From Marinoscillum sp. 108 (GTDB lineage Bacteria > Bacteroidota > Bacteroidia > Cytophagales > Cyclobacteriaceae), in assembly GCF_902506655.1 (NCBI RefSeq), contig NZ_LR734808.1, forward strand, positions 3,036,501 to 3,100,500: 64,000 nt of DNA, read 5' to 3'. Both the position numbers and the translations under genes were made by a program. The notes beneath the pieces are model-generated. The model was not told the origin of the DNA and made no database searches. It saw nothing but the letters and a program-made list of their open reading frames with translations. This document shows, piece by piece, positions 26,700 through 35,396 of the stretch. Every line of letters starts with the position of its first letter. Within the stretch, counting starts at the first letter, position 1.

Positions 26700-27208
26700 C
26701 AGGTGTTTTGAGATTTTTGATAGCGCACCGTAGAACTGGCCACGCCAAAATGCTCAGGTATATCCACCTCCGGAAAGGCTTCTCTCAGGCCGATTTTAAT
26801 CAACGCCATGTGGTGTATGGCATGTTCAATATTGTAAGCCAGTTCGCGAAAAAATGAGGTAGAGATGTCAATGGAATTTTCGACCTCAATGTCGTAGTTG
26901 GCCCTCATTGCTATAGGAAAATCCTTGTCTTGTTGTTGAAGAGTGTTCTGAAGTGCATTGGTCACACCCAGTGCCAACTTCACATCCGTTTGCAGGTACT
27001 GATCGTGCTTGCGGTCATCGTAGTCCAGGGAGCGTGTTAGTTGGGCATCCTGAAGGCATAGAAAAAACTCAAGCAAGTGACGCACATGCTGACCAATGGT
27101 GGCATTGCTCAGGGTAGAGATCGGTAGTACATACTGGTCACTGGTCATCTGGCGAACAATGTATTTGACCTGATCCAGCAGGTTGATAGCAGATTGATTA
27201 ATAGGCAT
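26699..27208 (-). CDS. DinB-like protein
   Basis: 169 residues predicted to be a four-helix bundle. IGQHVRHLLEFFLCLQ supplies the first metal-binding His, and AYNIEHAIHHMALIKIGL the second and third, the arrangement of the DinB/YfiT superfamily. Members are metal-dependent enzymes, such as bacillithiol or mycothiol transferases, or are uncharacterised. A bacillithiol-linked role would fit the presence of bshC in the window but is only a guess. Co-directional with the YHS gene 14 nt upstream. Confidence 0.72.
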   Translation of the reverse strand: MPINQSAINLLDQVKYIVRQMTSDQYVLPISTLSNATIGQHVRHLLEFFLCLQDAQLTRSLDYDDRKHDQYLQTDVKLALGVTNALQNTLQQQDKDFPIAMRANYDIEVENSIDISTSFFRELAYNIEHAIHHMALIKIGLREAFPEVDIPEHFGVASSTVRYQKSQNT

Positions 27209-27222
27209 ATGTTAAGTCTAAA

Positions 27223-27660
27223 TTAATCAGAAACGTATTTGGTGTTCCAATTTTTGTTGGCTTTTTCCATCAGCGGCAATTCGTTTTGTTTCCATGGGAT
27301 CAAGGTATTGTTACCCCGGAAGTTGTAAAAGAGATAGAGTTTACCGTCCGTAATTCTGAATGTTTCCGGGTCTATTTTCACTTTGTCTCCGGTCTCACCC
27401 ATGGCATACGCACACCAGCCGCCATATTGGGGCACGTATTTTTCAGGTGTTAATTTAAAAATTTCCAGATTTTCTGAGGATGAAAAGTAATACCGGGCTC
27501 CCTCAAATTGATAGAAATATCCACTTTGACCGGCTGTGGGTTTGCCATTAAAATAACTCACAGGATCATATCCCTCCATGGCTACTCCTTGTTTGTCAAG
27601 GTTGAGATGGCCCTCCTGCATGAGGAAAACCAAAGTAATGAGGCTAAAAAATTTGATCAT
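27223..27660 (-). CDS. Exported YHS-domain protein
   Basis: 145 residues. A short signal-like leader (SLITLVFLMQEG) is followed by GVAMEGYDPVSYF, the YHS signature, and VPQYGGWCAYAMGETG, which holds the conserved Cys. YHS domains are thought to bind metals, often copper; members of this form are exported in many Bacteroidota. There is no copper gene nearby. It appears to head the four-gene run ending in lysE. Confidence 0.82.
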   Translation of the reverse strand: MIKFFSLITLVFLMQEGHLNLDKQGVAMEGYDPVSYFNGKPTAGQSGYFYQFEGARYYFSSSENLEIFKLTPEKYVPQYGGWCAYAMGETGDKVKIDPETFRITDGKLYLFYNFRGNNTLIPWKQNELPLMEKANKNWNTKYVSD

Positions 27661-27716
27661 AGTGACTAGAACGCCGCATGCTGTGGAAGGATTAAATATA
27701 ATGAAAGTGTAACGTC

Positions 27717-28190
27717 CTATTGTTGGCTAACCGACAATTGATTAACCGTCTCCATGACCAGATCTATTTCATAGCCCTTTCCGATCAGATAGGCCATGGT
27801 TTTTTGTTTTTTTGGCCAAAGCTCATCCATCAGACTGTTCCACTTTTTTCTGGCCAGATCCTCCAGAGTCTTTTGGTACCTGTCGGGGTCTATGTAGTTC
27901 ATCCCTTCGGTGATCACCTCCTGAGACAAGCGGAAGCGATACAGCTCTTGCTGAATGCGGTTTTTCCCCCAATGGTTAAACTCAAACTTGTCATGGCAAA
28001 AGGCTTTGCAAAATCGCCGCTCATCTACGAAACGTTCCTCTGTGAGTTCTGCCAAAACCTCCTGCGCTTCGTCCTCACGTAGCTCCCAGGCCATGAGTTT
28101 TTCATATACCTGAAAGGGCGCACGCTCTTTGGAGGAGCAGAATTTGGCAGCTTTGGCTTTGGCCTGCTTGAGTAAAGCCCTGCGGTCCAT
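27717..28190 (-). CDS. recX: Regulatory protein RecX
   Basis: 157 residues with three-helix repeats: CSSKERAPFQVYEKLMAWEL, VDERRFCKAFCHDKFEFNHWGKNRIQQELYRF and IGKGYEIDLVMETVN. RecX binds RecA filaments and limits RecA activity. recA itself is not in the window. It is the last gene of a nadC - membrane protein - recX run, with only 2 nt between each pair. Confidence 0.9.
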   Translation of the reverse strand: MDRRALLKQAKAKAAKFCSSKERAPFQVYEKLMAWELREDEAQEVLAELTEERFVDERRFCKAFCHDKFEFNHWGKNRIQQELYRFRLSQEVITEGMNYIDPDRYQKTLEDLARKKWNSLMDELWPKKQKTMAYLIGKGYEIDLVMETVNQLSVSQQ

Positions 28191-28192
28191 GC

Positions 28193-28666
28193 CTATTTGA
28201 TAAAACCTTTTCTTTTCAGAACGGTCTCAATGAACTTGATTTCATTTTCGTTGTTGAAAATCTTGAAAGGGAAATAGAGGAGTTGTGCCTTGCTCACAAA
28301 CAACACGAAATGATCCTTGCCCTTCTTCACCCTTTTGATTTGCTCCCATTTCATGGGCATGCCCTGCTTGGGGTTGATTTTGAGAAGAATTTGCTGACTG
28401 GTGATTTCATACGACAGCTTTTGAAACATGAACTTGCCCTGCTCCAGTTGCGTGACACCAGCAAACTGGATCAACCAGAAAAGCAGATAAAGTACAAGGC
28501 CGATGGTCGCACCGATGATCCACCACCAGTTTGGAATCCACAGGTAGCCTGCACAGATGGCCAGGTAAATGAGCCCTACCCACCATTGCTCTTTCAATAC
28601 TGAAACAAGGGCTGTTTTTATATAAGTGCCTGTGGCAAGTTGATATTTTTTGGTTCTTACAATCAT
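28193..28666 (-). CDS. Two-helix membrane protein, YcxB-like
   Basis: 157 residues. Two adjacent transmembrane helices at about 29-70 (WWVGLIYLAICAGYLWI, WWWIIGATIGLVLYLLFWLI) are followed by a cytoplasmic beta-rich domain (YEITSQQILLKIN, MKWEQIKRVKKGKDHFVLFV, YFPFKIF). The layout resembles the YcxB/PH-like domain family. The function is unknown; it is sandwiched between nadC and recX and starts 2 nt after nadC. Confidence 0.6.
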   Translation of the reverse strand: MIVRTKKYQLATGTYIKTALVSVLKEQWWVGLIYLAICAGYLWIPNWWWIIGATIGLVLYLLFWLIQFAGVTQLEQGKFMFQKLSYEITSQQILLKINPKQGMPMKWEQIKRVKKGKDHFVLFVSKAQLLYFPFKIFNNENEIKFIETVLKRKGFIK

Positions 28667-28668
28667 AA

Positions 28669-29529
28669 TTATTTTATCGCTTTTAAGCTGATGTCAAGAC
28701 TTTTATAGGAATGAGTCAACGCACCCACTGAAATGAAATCCACCCCGGTTTCGGCAATATCTCCAATGTTTTTTTCATTAATACCTCCTGAGGCTTCTGT
28801 CTCCATCCGGCCTCTGATCATACCGATGGCCTCCCGAATGGCTGAGGGCAGCATGTTGTCCAGAAGCACTCGGTGAACGTGCCCCACCTCCAGCACCTGC
28901 TCCAGCTCCTCGAGGTTGCGTACCTCCACTTCTATTTTAAGGTCGAGGTTGTTGGCTTTCAGGTAGGCCACTGTTTCCGTGATGGCTTCCTTTACACCCC
29001 CAGCATAGTCTATGTGGTTATCTTTCAGCATCACCATATCGTACAGACCAAACCGATGGTTGACACCTCCACCTATTAATACTGCCCATTTTTCCGGCAG
29101 GCGAAAATTGGGAGTGGTTTTTCGGGTGTCCAGCAGGCGTGCTCGTGATCCTCTGATGAGCAGGTTCATTCGGTGGGTGTAGGTGGCTATGCCACTCATG
29201 CGCTGCAGGCAGTTGAGTACCAACCGTTCCGCACTGAGGATGGCCTGCGCCTTGCCCTCCACAGTAAACCCAATGTCCCCATTGCTTACAAAATCCCCAT
29301 CTTTTTTCTTGAAATCGATCTTGATGGACTTGTCTACATAATGAAAGATGCGCTCAGCCAGGGTGAGGCCGGCAATGATCCCGTGATCCTTGATCAGGAG
29401 GCGGGCATGGCTCACCTGATTTTTAGGGATGCTCCCTAGAGAACTATGATCCCCATCACCAATGTCTTCAGACAAAGCCGTCTTGATGAAATACCGAATA
29501 TTTTGCTCAGTGAGATAGGGTGCTGACAT
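28669..29529 (-). CDS. nadC: Nicotinate-nucleotide pyrophosphorylase (carboxylating)
   Basis: 286 residues, the normal size. It converts quinolinate and PRPP to nicotinate mononucleotide in de novo NAD synthesis. Family motifs are RLVLNCLQRMSGIATYT, LLDTRKTTPNFRLPEKWAV, HRFGLYDMVMLKDNH and the C-terminal EASGGINEKNIGDIAETGVDFIS. A -7 box lies 7 nt before the ATG, so the mRNA leader is very short or absent. First gene of the nadC-recX run. Confidence 0.96.
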   Translation of the reverse strand: MSAPYLTEQNIRYFIKTALSEDIGDGDHSSLGSIPKNQVSHARLLIKDHGIIAGLTLAERIFHYVDKSIKIDFKKKDGDFVSNGDIGFTVEGKAQAILSAERLVLNCLQRMSGIATYTHRMNLLIRGSRARLLDTRKTTPNFRLPEKWAVLIGGGVNHRFGLYDMVMLKDNHIDYAGGVKEAITETVAYLKANNLDLKIEVEVRNLEELEQVLEVGHVHRVLLDNMLPSAIREAIGMIRGRMETEASGGINEKNIGDIAETGVDFISVGALTHSYKSLDISLKAIK

Positions 29530-29536
29530 AAGACCG

Positions 29537-29544
29537 CAAAATTA
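29537..29544 (-). promoter_or_regulatory. Predicted -7 box for nadC
   Basis: TAATTTTG on the minus strand fits TAnnTTTG; only 7 nt separate it from the nadC ATG, suggesting a nearly leaderless transcript. Confidence 0.55.
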
Positions 29545-29580
29545 GGAAAGCTGGCCCTTTCTGCGACTATTCAAAGCCAA

Positions 29581-29967
29581 TTATTCGCGGCTAAAGTTGA
29601 TGGTGTCTATTTTGAACTGATTTTTTACATTTTTCACTACCATCACCACACGATAACTGCCTTCCTCAAGCGAGTAGGTGCCGATGGTGTACTTCAGTCC
29701 CTCGGGTGAGGATCCTTGATGAATGTACTGAAACCCTTTCGGTGGGTTTTTGAGAAAAAAGTCCTTCAATACCACTTCAGCCTGGGCAATGCTATAGTTT
29801 GAGGCTTTGCCATCCACTTTGATCTCAATGTTGGTATTACAAAATTTGATCAACTCTTTCGAACTACCAGCTTTCATTGCCACAGCAATATTCGCCAGAA
29901 TGTCTTCCTGAGTGGGGGTGAAGAATGTAAATAGAAGCGAGCTCAGTAAGAAGCCTATTTTTATCAT
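29581..29967 (-). CDS. Exported DUF4783 protein
   Basis: 128 residues with a signal peptide (IGFLLSSLLFTFFTP) and an NTF2-like domain: DILANIAVAMKAGSSKELIKF, AQAEVVLKDFFLKNPPKGFQYIHQG and YTIGTYSLEEGSYRVVMVVK. It matches the DUF4783 family of Bacteroidota, function unknown. It stands 50 nt from nadC with TAACTTTA just before its start, one base off the -7 consensus. Confidence 0.8.
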   Translation of the reverse strand: MIKIGFLLSSLLFTFFTPTQEDILANIAVAMKAGSSKELIKFCNTNIEIKVDGKASNYSIAQAEVVLKDFFLKNPPKGFQYIHQGSSPEGLKYTIGTYSLEEGSYRVVMVVKNVKNQFKIDTINFSRE

Positions 29968-30053
29968 ACCCTAAAGTTATCGAAAATTATGCCACAATTA
30001 ATTAATCCGTCAGGATTAGGCCAAATTGGTAGATTCCCTTGGCTTGTGGATAT

Positions 30054-30061
30054 TATATTTG
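30054..30061 (+). promoter_or_regulatory. Predicted -7 box for gpmI
   Basis: TATATTTG matches the -7 consensus and is separated from the gpmI ATG by only four bases (TGCC), so transcription would begin at or next to the start codon. Confidence 0.6.
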
Positions 30062-30065
30062 TGCC

Positions 30066-31586
30066 ATGAATAAAAAAGTAATCCTGATTATACTAGACGG
30101 CTGGGGAATCGCTACAGATAAGAGTGTTTCGGCTGTTGACAAAGCCAAGACTCCTTTTATGGATAGTCTATATGGAAAATACGTAAACAGCACGCTGGAG
30201 GCTTCAGGCCTGGCTGTAGGTTTGCCAGAGGGGCAAATGGGTAACTCCGAAGTGGGACATATGAACATTGGTGCTGGTAGGGTGGTCTATCAGGACCTGG
30301 TGAAAATCAATAAAGCTGCCGAAGAAGGTACACTGGCCAAAGAGAAAGAGTTGGTGGCGGCTTTTGATTATGCTAAGAAAGAAGGAAAGAAAATACATTT
30401 TATAGGGTTGGTGTCTGACGGTGGAGTGCACTCGCACATCAACCACCTCAAAGGGCTCCTGACGGCAGCGGATGCCAATGGTTGCAAGGACGTATTGGTA
30501 CATGCCTTTACGGATGGCCGGGACTGTGACCCCAAAAGTGGAAAAGGCTTCATGCAAGAGGTGCAAGAGCATATGACCAAAACTACTGGAAAGATCGCTT
30601 CCATCACTGGACGTTATTTTGCCATGGACCGTGACAAGAGATGGGAACGGGTGAAGCTGGCGTATGATGCCATGGTGAATGCCAAAGGGGAAGTGGAGAC
30701 CGAAGATGTACTGTCGGCCATTCAGGCGTCATATGATGCGGGAGTGACGGATGAGTTTATCAAGCCGATTATTCATACAGAAAACGGTGCGCCTGTTGGA
30801 CACATAGCGGATGGCGATGTGGTCATGTGCTTTAATTTCCGAACTGACAGAGGACGTGAGATTACCGAGGTATTGACTCAGAATGACCTGCCGGATCATG
30901 GCATGAAAACGCTGGACCTCTACTACCTCACCATGACAAACTATGACGATACTTTCAAAGGTGTCAAGGTGGTTTTTGATAAAGACAACCTGAAGCAGAC
31001 GCTGGGCGAAGTGCTGGAAGCGCATGGAAAAAAGCAGATTCGAATTGCTGAAACAGAAAAATACCCTCACGTGACCTTCTTCTTTTCTGGAGGACGGGAA
31101 AAGGAATTTGTAGGCGAGACCAGGTTGCTCTGTCCATCCCCTAAGGTGGCCACGTACGATCTGCAGCCCGAAATGAGTGCCAATGATATCAAGGATAAAA
31201 TCATTGTTGAGCTGAAGAAGGAGGAGGTAGATTTCGTTTGTTTGAACTTTGCCAACCCTGATATGGTAGGACACACGGGCGTTTTTGAGGCGGCTGTGAA
31301 AGCCTGCGAAACGGTGGACGCCTGTGCCAGTGAAGTAGTGGACGTGGCGCTTGCGCACGGGTATTCCAGTATCATTATCGCGGATCACGGCAATTCGGAC
31401 ATGATGATCAACCCGGACGGATCACCCAACACGGCACATACTACCAATCTGGTGCCTTTTATTTTGGTGGACAATGACTTCAAAGGCACCTTGAAGCCGG
31501 GCAAGCTGGGAGATCTGGCACCCACCATTCTGAAGTTGATGGGTGTGCCAAAACCTGCTGAAATGACCGGTGAGGAATTACTTTGA
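30066..31586 (+). CDS. gpmI: 2,3-bisphosphoglycerate-independent phosphoglycerate mutase
   Basis: 506 residues from the ATG at 30066; an upstream in-frame start at 30039 would put the promoter box inside the gene. It interconverts 2- and 3-phosphoglycerate using two Mn2+ ions. ILIILDGWG gives the first metal ligand, GNSEVGHMNIGAGRVVYQD holds the phosphorylated Ser, VHAFTDGRDCDPKSG and HGNSDMM follow, and GHTGVFEAA near the end gives His. The lipoprotein gene starts 1 nt after its stop. Confidence 0.96.
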   Translation: MNKKVILIILDGWGIATDKSVSAVDKAKTPFMDSLYGKYVNSTLEASGLAVGLPEGQMGNSEVGHMNIGAGRVVYQDLVKINKAAEEGTLAKEKELVAAFDYAKKEGKKIHFIGLVSDGGVHSHINHLKGLLTAADANGCKDVLVHAFTDGRDCDPKSGKGFMQEVQEHMTKTTGKIASITGRYFAMDRDKRWERVKLAYDAMVNAKGEVETEDVLSAIQASYDAGVTDEFIKPIIHTENGAPVGHIADGDVVMCFNFRTDRGREITEVLTQNDLPDHGMKTLDLYYLTMTNYDDTFKGVKVVFDKDNLKQTLGEVLEAHGKKQIRIAETEKYPHVTFFFSGGREKEFVGETRLLCPSPKVATYDLQPEMSANDIKDKIIVELKKEEVDFVCLNFANPDMVGHTGVFEAAVKACETVDACASEVVDVALAHGYSSIIIADHGNSDMMINPDGSPNTAHTTNLVPFILVDNDFKGTLKPGKLGDLAPTILKLMGVPKPAEMTGEELL

Positions 31587-31587
31587 T

Positions 31588-32139
31588 ATGAGAAACTTCC
31601 TCCTTCCGGTACTAGTATTCATCCTGGCATTGGGCTGTGGTGAAAATCGCCAGTCTACGGTGACACTAAAGGTTTATTTTGATCTGGACTCCCTATTGGA
31701 TCGGCAGGTGGCGCTGCTTTCTGAAAAAAAGGTGTTACTCAGCAAGGAAGTAGCCATGGATGATCAGAAGGAAACTCTGGAACTACAGCCTGGCAGTGCC
31801 GAGTGGGAGTCGGAGTTTGTGATCATCAGAGATTTCAATTTGAATAAATCATATTACGTGGGTGCCTATGGTACAGCTGCGAATGCTGACTATATTCAAT
31901 ACAAGCTGGAGGACGACATAGATGCCCCGGTGAAAGTCTTTGAGGTGTTCAAGGCCAACGGGCAGGTAGAGCGGATTGTGAGCAACTACTATGAAGACAA
32001 ATCCATCTATCAGCACAGGAGAAACCTCGAGCTTACATTTGAAAACGGACAACTGAGCGCCTATCAGATCAGAGGGTTTCAAAAAATGATTCTCAAAGAC
32101 ACCATCCAGTATACCATCTCAGGAAAAATAACCGAATGA
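31588..32139 (+). CDS. Lipoprotein of unknown function
   Basis: 183 residues from the ATG at 31588. Leader NFLLPVLVFILALGC ends in a lipobox with Cys17, so it should be lipid-anchored. The rest is beta-rich and charged, with no family I recognise. It lies between gpmI (1 nt gap) and the ABC exporter gene (4-nt overlap), so it is probably translated from the gpmI mRNA. Position next to an MsbA-like exporter hints at an envelope function. Confidence 0.72.
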   Translation: MRNFLLPVLVFILALGCGENRQSTVTLKVYFDLDSLLDRQVALLSEKKVLLSKEVAMDDQKETLELQPGSAEWESEFVIIRDFNLNKSYYVGAYGTAANADYIQYKLEDDIDAPVKVFEVFKANGQVERIVSNYYEDKSIYQHRRNLELTFENGQLSAYQIRGFQKMILKDTIQYTISGKITE

Positions 32140-33908
32140 GCAAGGAAGAGAGGAAAAAGCTAAACCGCGAGGGCCTGAAAAACCTGAGCGGGATATTTAG
32201 CTACATGTGGCCCTACAAGGTGCCATTTATTACGGGTCTGGTGCTACTGGTGGTTTCCAGTAGTCTTTTCATGGTATTTCCATTTGTGGCCGGGAAGCTC
32301 ATTGATATTGCGTCCGGGAAGCAGGAGTGGTTTATTCAGAATATTGGTACCGCAGCTTTGCTGTTGTTGGGCGTATTGCTCTTTCAAAGCATTGTTTCCT
32401 TTTTCCGGGTTTTTCTGTTTGCCATCGTGACCGAAAATGCCATGGCCAACATTCGCACGGACTTATATCAGCGGATGATGACCCTCCCCATGGCTTTTTT
32501 TGATCAGAACCGGGCAGGAGAGTTGGTGAGTAGGATCTCCAATGATGTGTCATTGTTGCAAAATACTTTTTCTGTCACCCTGGCCGAGCTCATCAGGCAG
32601 ACCATTATTTTGATTGCCGGAATCGGACTGATTTTTTACACCACTCCGGCGCTGAGTATTTTTATGCTGGCTACTTTTCCGGTCATCGTGGTGTTGGCTT
32701 TTGTATTTGGAAAATTCATCCGAAAACTTTCTAAAAAAACACAGGATCAGCTGGCAGAAGCCAATGTGATCGTGGATGAAACCATCCAAAGTATCAGTTC
32801 GGTGAAATCATTTACTTCAGAGCTTTTTGAAATACTGAGATACCGAAAATCTATGGGCGGAGTAGTAAAAACCGCCCTGCGGGTAGCCAGGTACAGAGCT
32901 GCGTTTATCTCCTTTATCATATTCATGATCTTCGGGGGCATTGTGGCGGTGATGTGGTATGGCGCTACCTTGGTACAATCCGGCGATATGTCTGTGGGTG
33001 ATTTGCTTTCTTTCGTGCTCTACACCACATTCATAGGGGCTTCCATTGCCGGGATTGGGGACTTGTTTGGCCAGGTGCAGAAGGCTGTGGGTGCATCAGA
33101 GCGTATTTTGGAAATACAAAATGAAGATCCGGAACAGGACTTATCTCAGCCCAAAAGCGAAGTGGATTTGCATGGAGATATCCAATTTAGGGAAGTGGCT
33201 TTCAGCTACCCTACTCGCCGGGAGCTACCGGTGCTCAAGGGAATCAACCTAAAGATCAAAGCAGGGGAGAAAATTGCCCTGGTAGGGCACAGTGGAGCGG
33301 GCAAGTCCACCATAGTGCAGCTACTCATGCGTTTTTACGGGGTTTCTGCAGGGGCCATTTCTATAGCAGGTAAAAATATCAACGAAATAGATTTAACGGC
33401 CCTGCGGGCACACATCGGGATTGTGCCTCAGGAGGTGATTCTTTTTGGGGGCACCATAGGGGAGAATATCCGATATGGTAAACCAGAGGCCACCCATCAG
33501 GAAATTACCGAGGCTGCCCAACAAGCGAATGCCCTGGAGTTTATCCAGTCTTTTCCGGAGGGTTTTGATACCCTGGTGGGAGAGCGTGGTGTCAAGCTGT
33601 CAGGTGGGCAGCGCCAGCGGATTGCCATAGCCCGGGCCGTACTGAAGAACCCTTCGATCCTTGTATTGGATGAGGCAACCAGTTCGTTGGACTCTGAGTC
33701 TGAGCATCTGGTGCAGCAGGCCCTGGATACCTTGATGAAAGACCGAACCACCATCATCATTGCGCACCGACTGGCCACCATTCGTGAAGTAGATAAGATA
33801 TATGTTTTAGAAAATGGGCAGGTCATCGAATCAGGTACACACGCTGAGCTGCTCACCGAAAAGGGAGCCTACAAGAATTTTATAGACCTTCAACTCCTTC
33901 AAAACTAG
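32136..33908 (+). CDS. MsbA-like ABC exporter (fused permease and ATPase)
   Basis: 590 residues, a half-transporter that works as a homodimer. Six transmembrane helices fill about 30-320, with the ABC_membrane motifs NRAGELVSRISNDVS. The ATPase domain has Walker A GHSGAGKST near 385, Q-loop VPQEVILF, signature LSGGQRQR near 490 and Walker B ILVLDEATSSLDSES, then the switch His in IAHRLAT. This type flips lipids or exports peptides and drugs. The substrate is unknown. Overlaps the lipoprotein gene by 4 nt. Confidence 0.9.
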   Translation: MSKEERKKLNREGLKNLSGIFSYMWPYKVPFITGLVLLVVSSSLFMVFPFVAGKLIDIASGKQEWFIQNIGTAALLLLGVLLFQSIVSFFRVFLFAIVTENAMANIRTDLYQRMMTLPMAFFDQNRAGELVSRISNDVSLLQNTFSVTLAELIRQTIILIAGIGLIFYTTPALSIFMLATFPVIVVLAFVFGKFIRKLSKKTQDQLAEANVIVDETIQSISSVKSFTSELFEILRYRKSMGGVVKTALRVARYRAAFISFIIFMIFGGIVAVMWYGATLVQSGDMSVGDLLSFVLYTTFIGASIAGIGDLFGQVQKAVGASERILEIQNEDPEQDLSQPKSEVDLHGDIQFREVAFSYPTRRELPVLKGINLKIKAGEKIALVGHSGAGKSTIVQLLMRFYGVSAGAISIAGKNINEIDLTALRAHIGIVPQEVILFGGTIGENIRYGKPEATHQEITEAAQQANALEFIQSFPEGFDTLVGERGVKLSGGQRQRIAIARAVLKNPSILVLDEATSSLDSESEHLVQQALDTLMKDRTTIIIAHRLATIREVDKIYVLENGQVIESGTHAELLTEKGAYKNFIDLQLLQN

Positions 33909-35020
33909 AGCCAGCGCCTGCTCTTCATGTAGACGATCATCACAAGCGTGACCACACCTATCAGGCTATAGAAGCCCACAGGGTAGCTGATGGCCCAGCC
34001 CAGCTCTGGCATGTGCTCAAAGTTCATCCCGTATATCCCTGCGATGAAGGTGAGCGGAATAAAAATGGTGGCAATGATGGTCAGTACCTTCATTACCTCG
34101 TTCATTTTGATGCTGAGCTGAGAAAGATAAAGGTCCATTACACTGGTGAGGATTTCACGATAGGTGTCCAGGTTTTCTACCACCTGCACGGCATGGTCAT
34201 ACGTATCCCGGATGAACATCAACGTGTTGTCTGAGAAGTAGGAAGAGCTCCTGCTGGATAATGCATGCACCACATCGCGCACCGGATACATAAACCTGCG
34301 GAGTTGGATGAGGTCTTTTCTGAGCAGCTGAATGTCCTTTAGTTGAATGCGCTGAGGTCTACGCACCACGAAATTTTCCAATACCTCTATTCTGGCCCAA
34401 ACCTGATCCAGGGTTTCATAGTAGTAGTCAATGATGATGTCCAACAGCATATAGGCCAGGTAATCAGCTCCACGCTTTCTGGCGCGGCCCTTTCCGTTTT
34501 TAAGCCTGCTTCGGATGTCATTGAATACATCACCGGGTTTTTCCTGGAAGCAGATTACAAAATTTTCGTGGATGACCAAACTGACCTGCTCAATATCGAT
34601 CTTATTGAGGTTATCGAGGTGGTTGATCATTTTCAGAGAGATATAAAGGTGTTCGTCAAACTCCTCCACTTTGGGTCGCTGGTTAGTGTCCAGGATGTCT
34701 TCGAGGGTTAATGGGTGCAGTCCCATCATTTCTCCAATTTTTGAAATAATGTCTACATCGTGCAGGCCCTGTATGTTGATCCAGGTGACGGAGTTGGGGT
34801 TGTTGTACTGCTGGAGGTCGTTGACGTCCTCTATGTCTACTTCATCAATCCGCTCATCGGTGTAGTCGATCACGTGGATATTCACATGATCGGTGTGTAC
34901 TTTTCCTGTGTAAATAAGACTACCTGGAGCCAGTCCTGTTTTGGGTCTTTTTCGGCTGAAAGAGATAGGGCTGTATTTGATAGGGTTTAATTTCTTCAGG
35001 TCGTTGAAAGGGTTGTTCAT
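33905..35020 (-). CDS. corA: Magnesium/cobalt transporter CorA
   Basis: 371 residues. A large cytoplasmic alpha/beta domain precedes two C-terminal transmembrane helices; YGMNFEHMPELGW between them has the GMN pore signature and the loop typical of CorA. The pentamer conducts Mg2+, also Co2+ or Ni2+. It overlaps the convergent ABC gene by 4 nt and the small gene upstream by 4 nt. Confidence 0.95.
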   Translation of the reverse strand: MNNPFNDLKKLNPIKYSPISFSRKRPKTGLAPGSLIYTGKVHTDHVNIHVIDYTDERIDEVDIEDVNDLQQYNNPNSVTWINIQGLHDVDIISKIGEMMGLHPLTLEDILDTNQRPKVEEFDEHLYISLKMINHLDNLNKIDIEQVSLVIHENFVICFQEKPGDVFNDIRSRLKNGKGRARKRGADYLAYMLLDIIIDYYYETLDQVWARIEVLENFVVRRPQRIQLKDIQLLRKDLIQLRRFMYPVRDVVHALSSRSSSYFSDNTLMFIRDTYDHAVQVVENLDTYREILTSVMDLYLSQLSIKMNEVMKVLTIIATIFIPLTFIAGIYGMNFEHMPELGWAISYPVGFYSLIGVVTLVMIVYMKSRRWL

Positions 35021-35235
35021 GCAAAAACTTCTTCGGTCTCAGGAATACTTTTTTTAGGTAGGTCATCAGGCAGACAGATTCCCGGAGGCAAATCTATATC
35101 AGGCGGGAGACTTACTGGCAGGCCACCCTCATCATCTCCATCCGAATCGTTGTTTTTGTTATGATTGTTTTTCCAAAAAATGAAAACCAACAATACACAA
35201 TATAGAAGTATACAAAGGACAATGTCTATTATCAT
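35017..35235 (-). CDS. Small membrane protein coupled to corA
   Basis: 72 residues: one N-terminal transmembrane helix (about 3-20, DIVLCILLYCVLLVFIFW), an Asn/Asp/Lys-rich link, and a proline-rich tail with PPDIDLPPGICLPDD. No family recognised. The 4-nt overlap with corA suggests co-translation; it could assist CorA or simply be carried along. The Asp-rich tail on one side of the membrane could bind divalent cations, which is speculation. Confidence 0.6.
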   Translation of the reverse strand: MIIDIVLCILLYCVLLVFIFWKNNHNKNNDSDGDDEGGLPVSLPPDIDLPPGICLPDDLPKKSIPETEEVFA

Positions 35236-35396
35236 ACCTACAGAGGCTTCATTGAACGAGTATTTTATATAAGTTAACTAAAAAACGAGGACAACGATAC
35301 TTTGTTAACGAGATTGTGCCTTATTGCGCAATATTTACTTACTTTGTGAAACCAAAATCCAGCTTTGGGGCGCCCTAAAATATTATATCGTGACTT
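35236..35396. other. Divergent intergenic region upstream of terC
   Basis: AT-rich stretch between the corA unit and terC. TACTTTG occurs twice but lacks one base of the TAnnTTTG spacing. I see no riboswitch fold; in particular the manganese yybP-ykoY element that precedes some terC genes is not apparent in this short leader. Confidence 0.4.

Noticed and set aside
35236-35396. Manganese riboswitch upstream of terC
   Set aside because: The leader is short and I cannot find the paired stems of the yybP-ykoY element.
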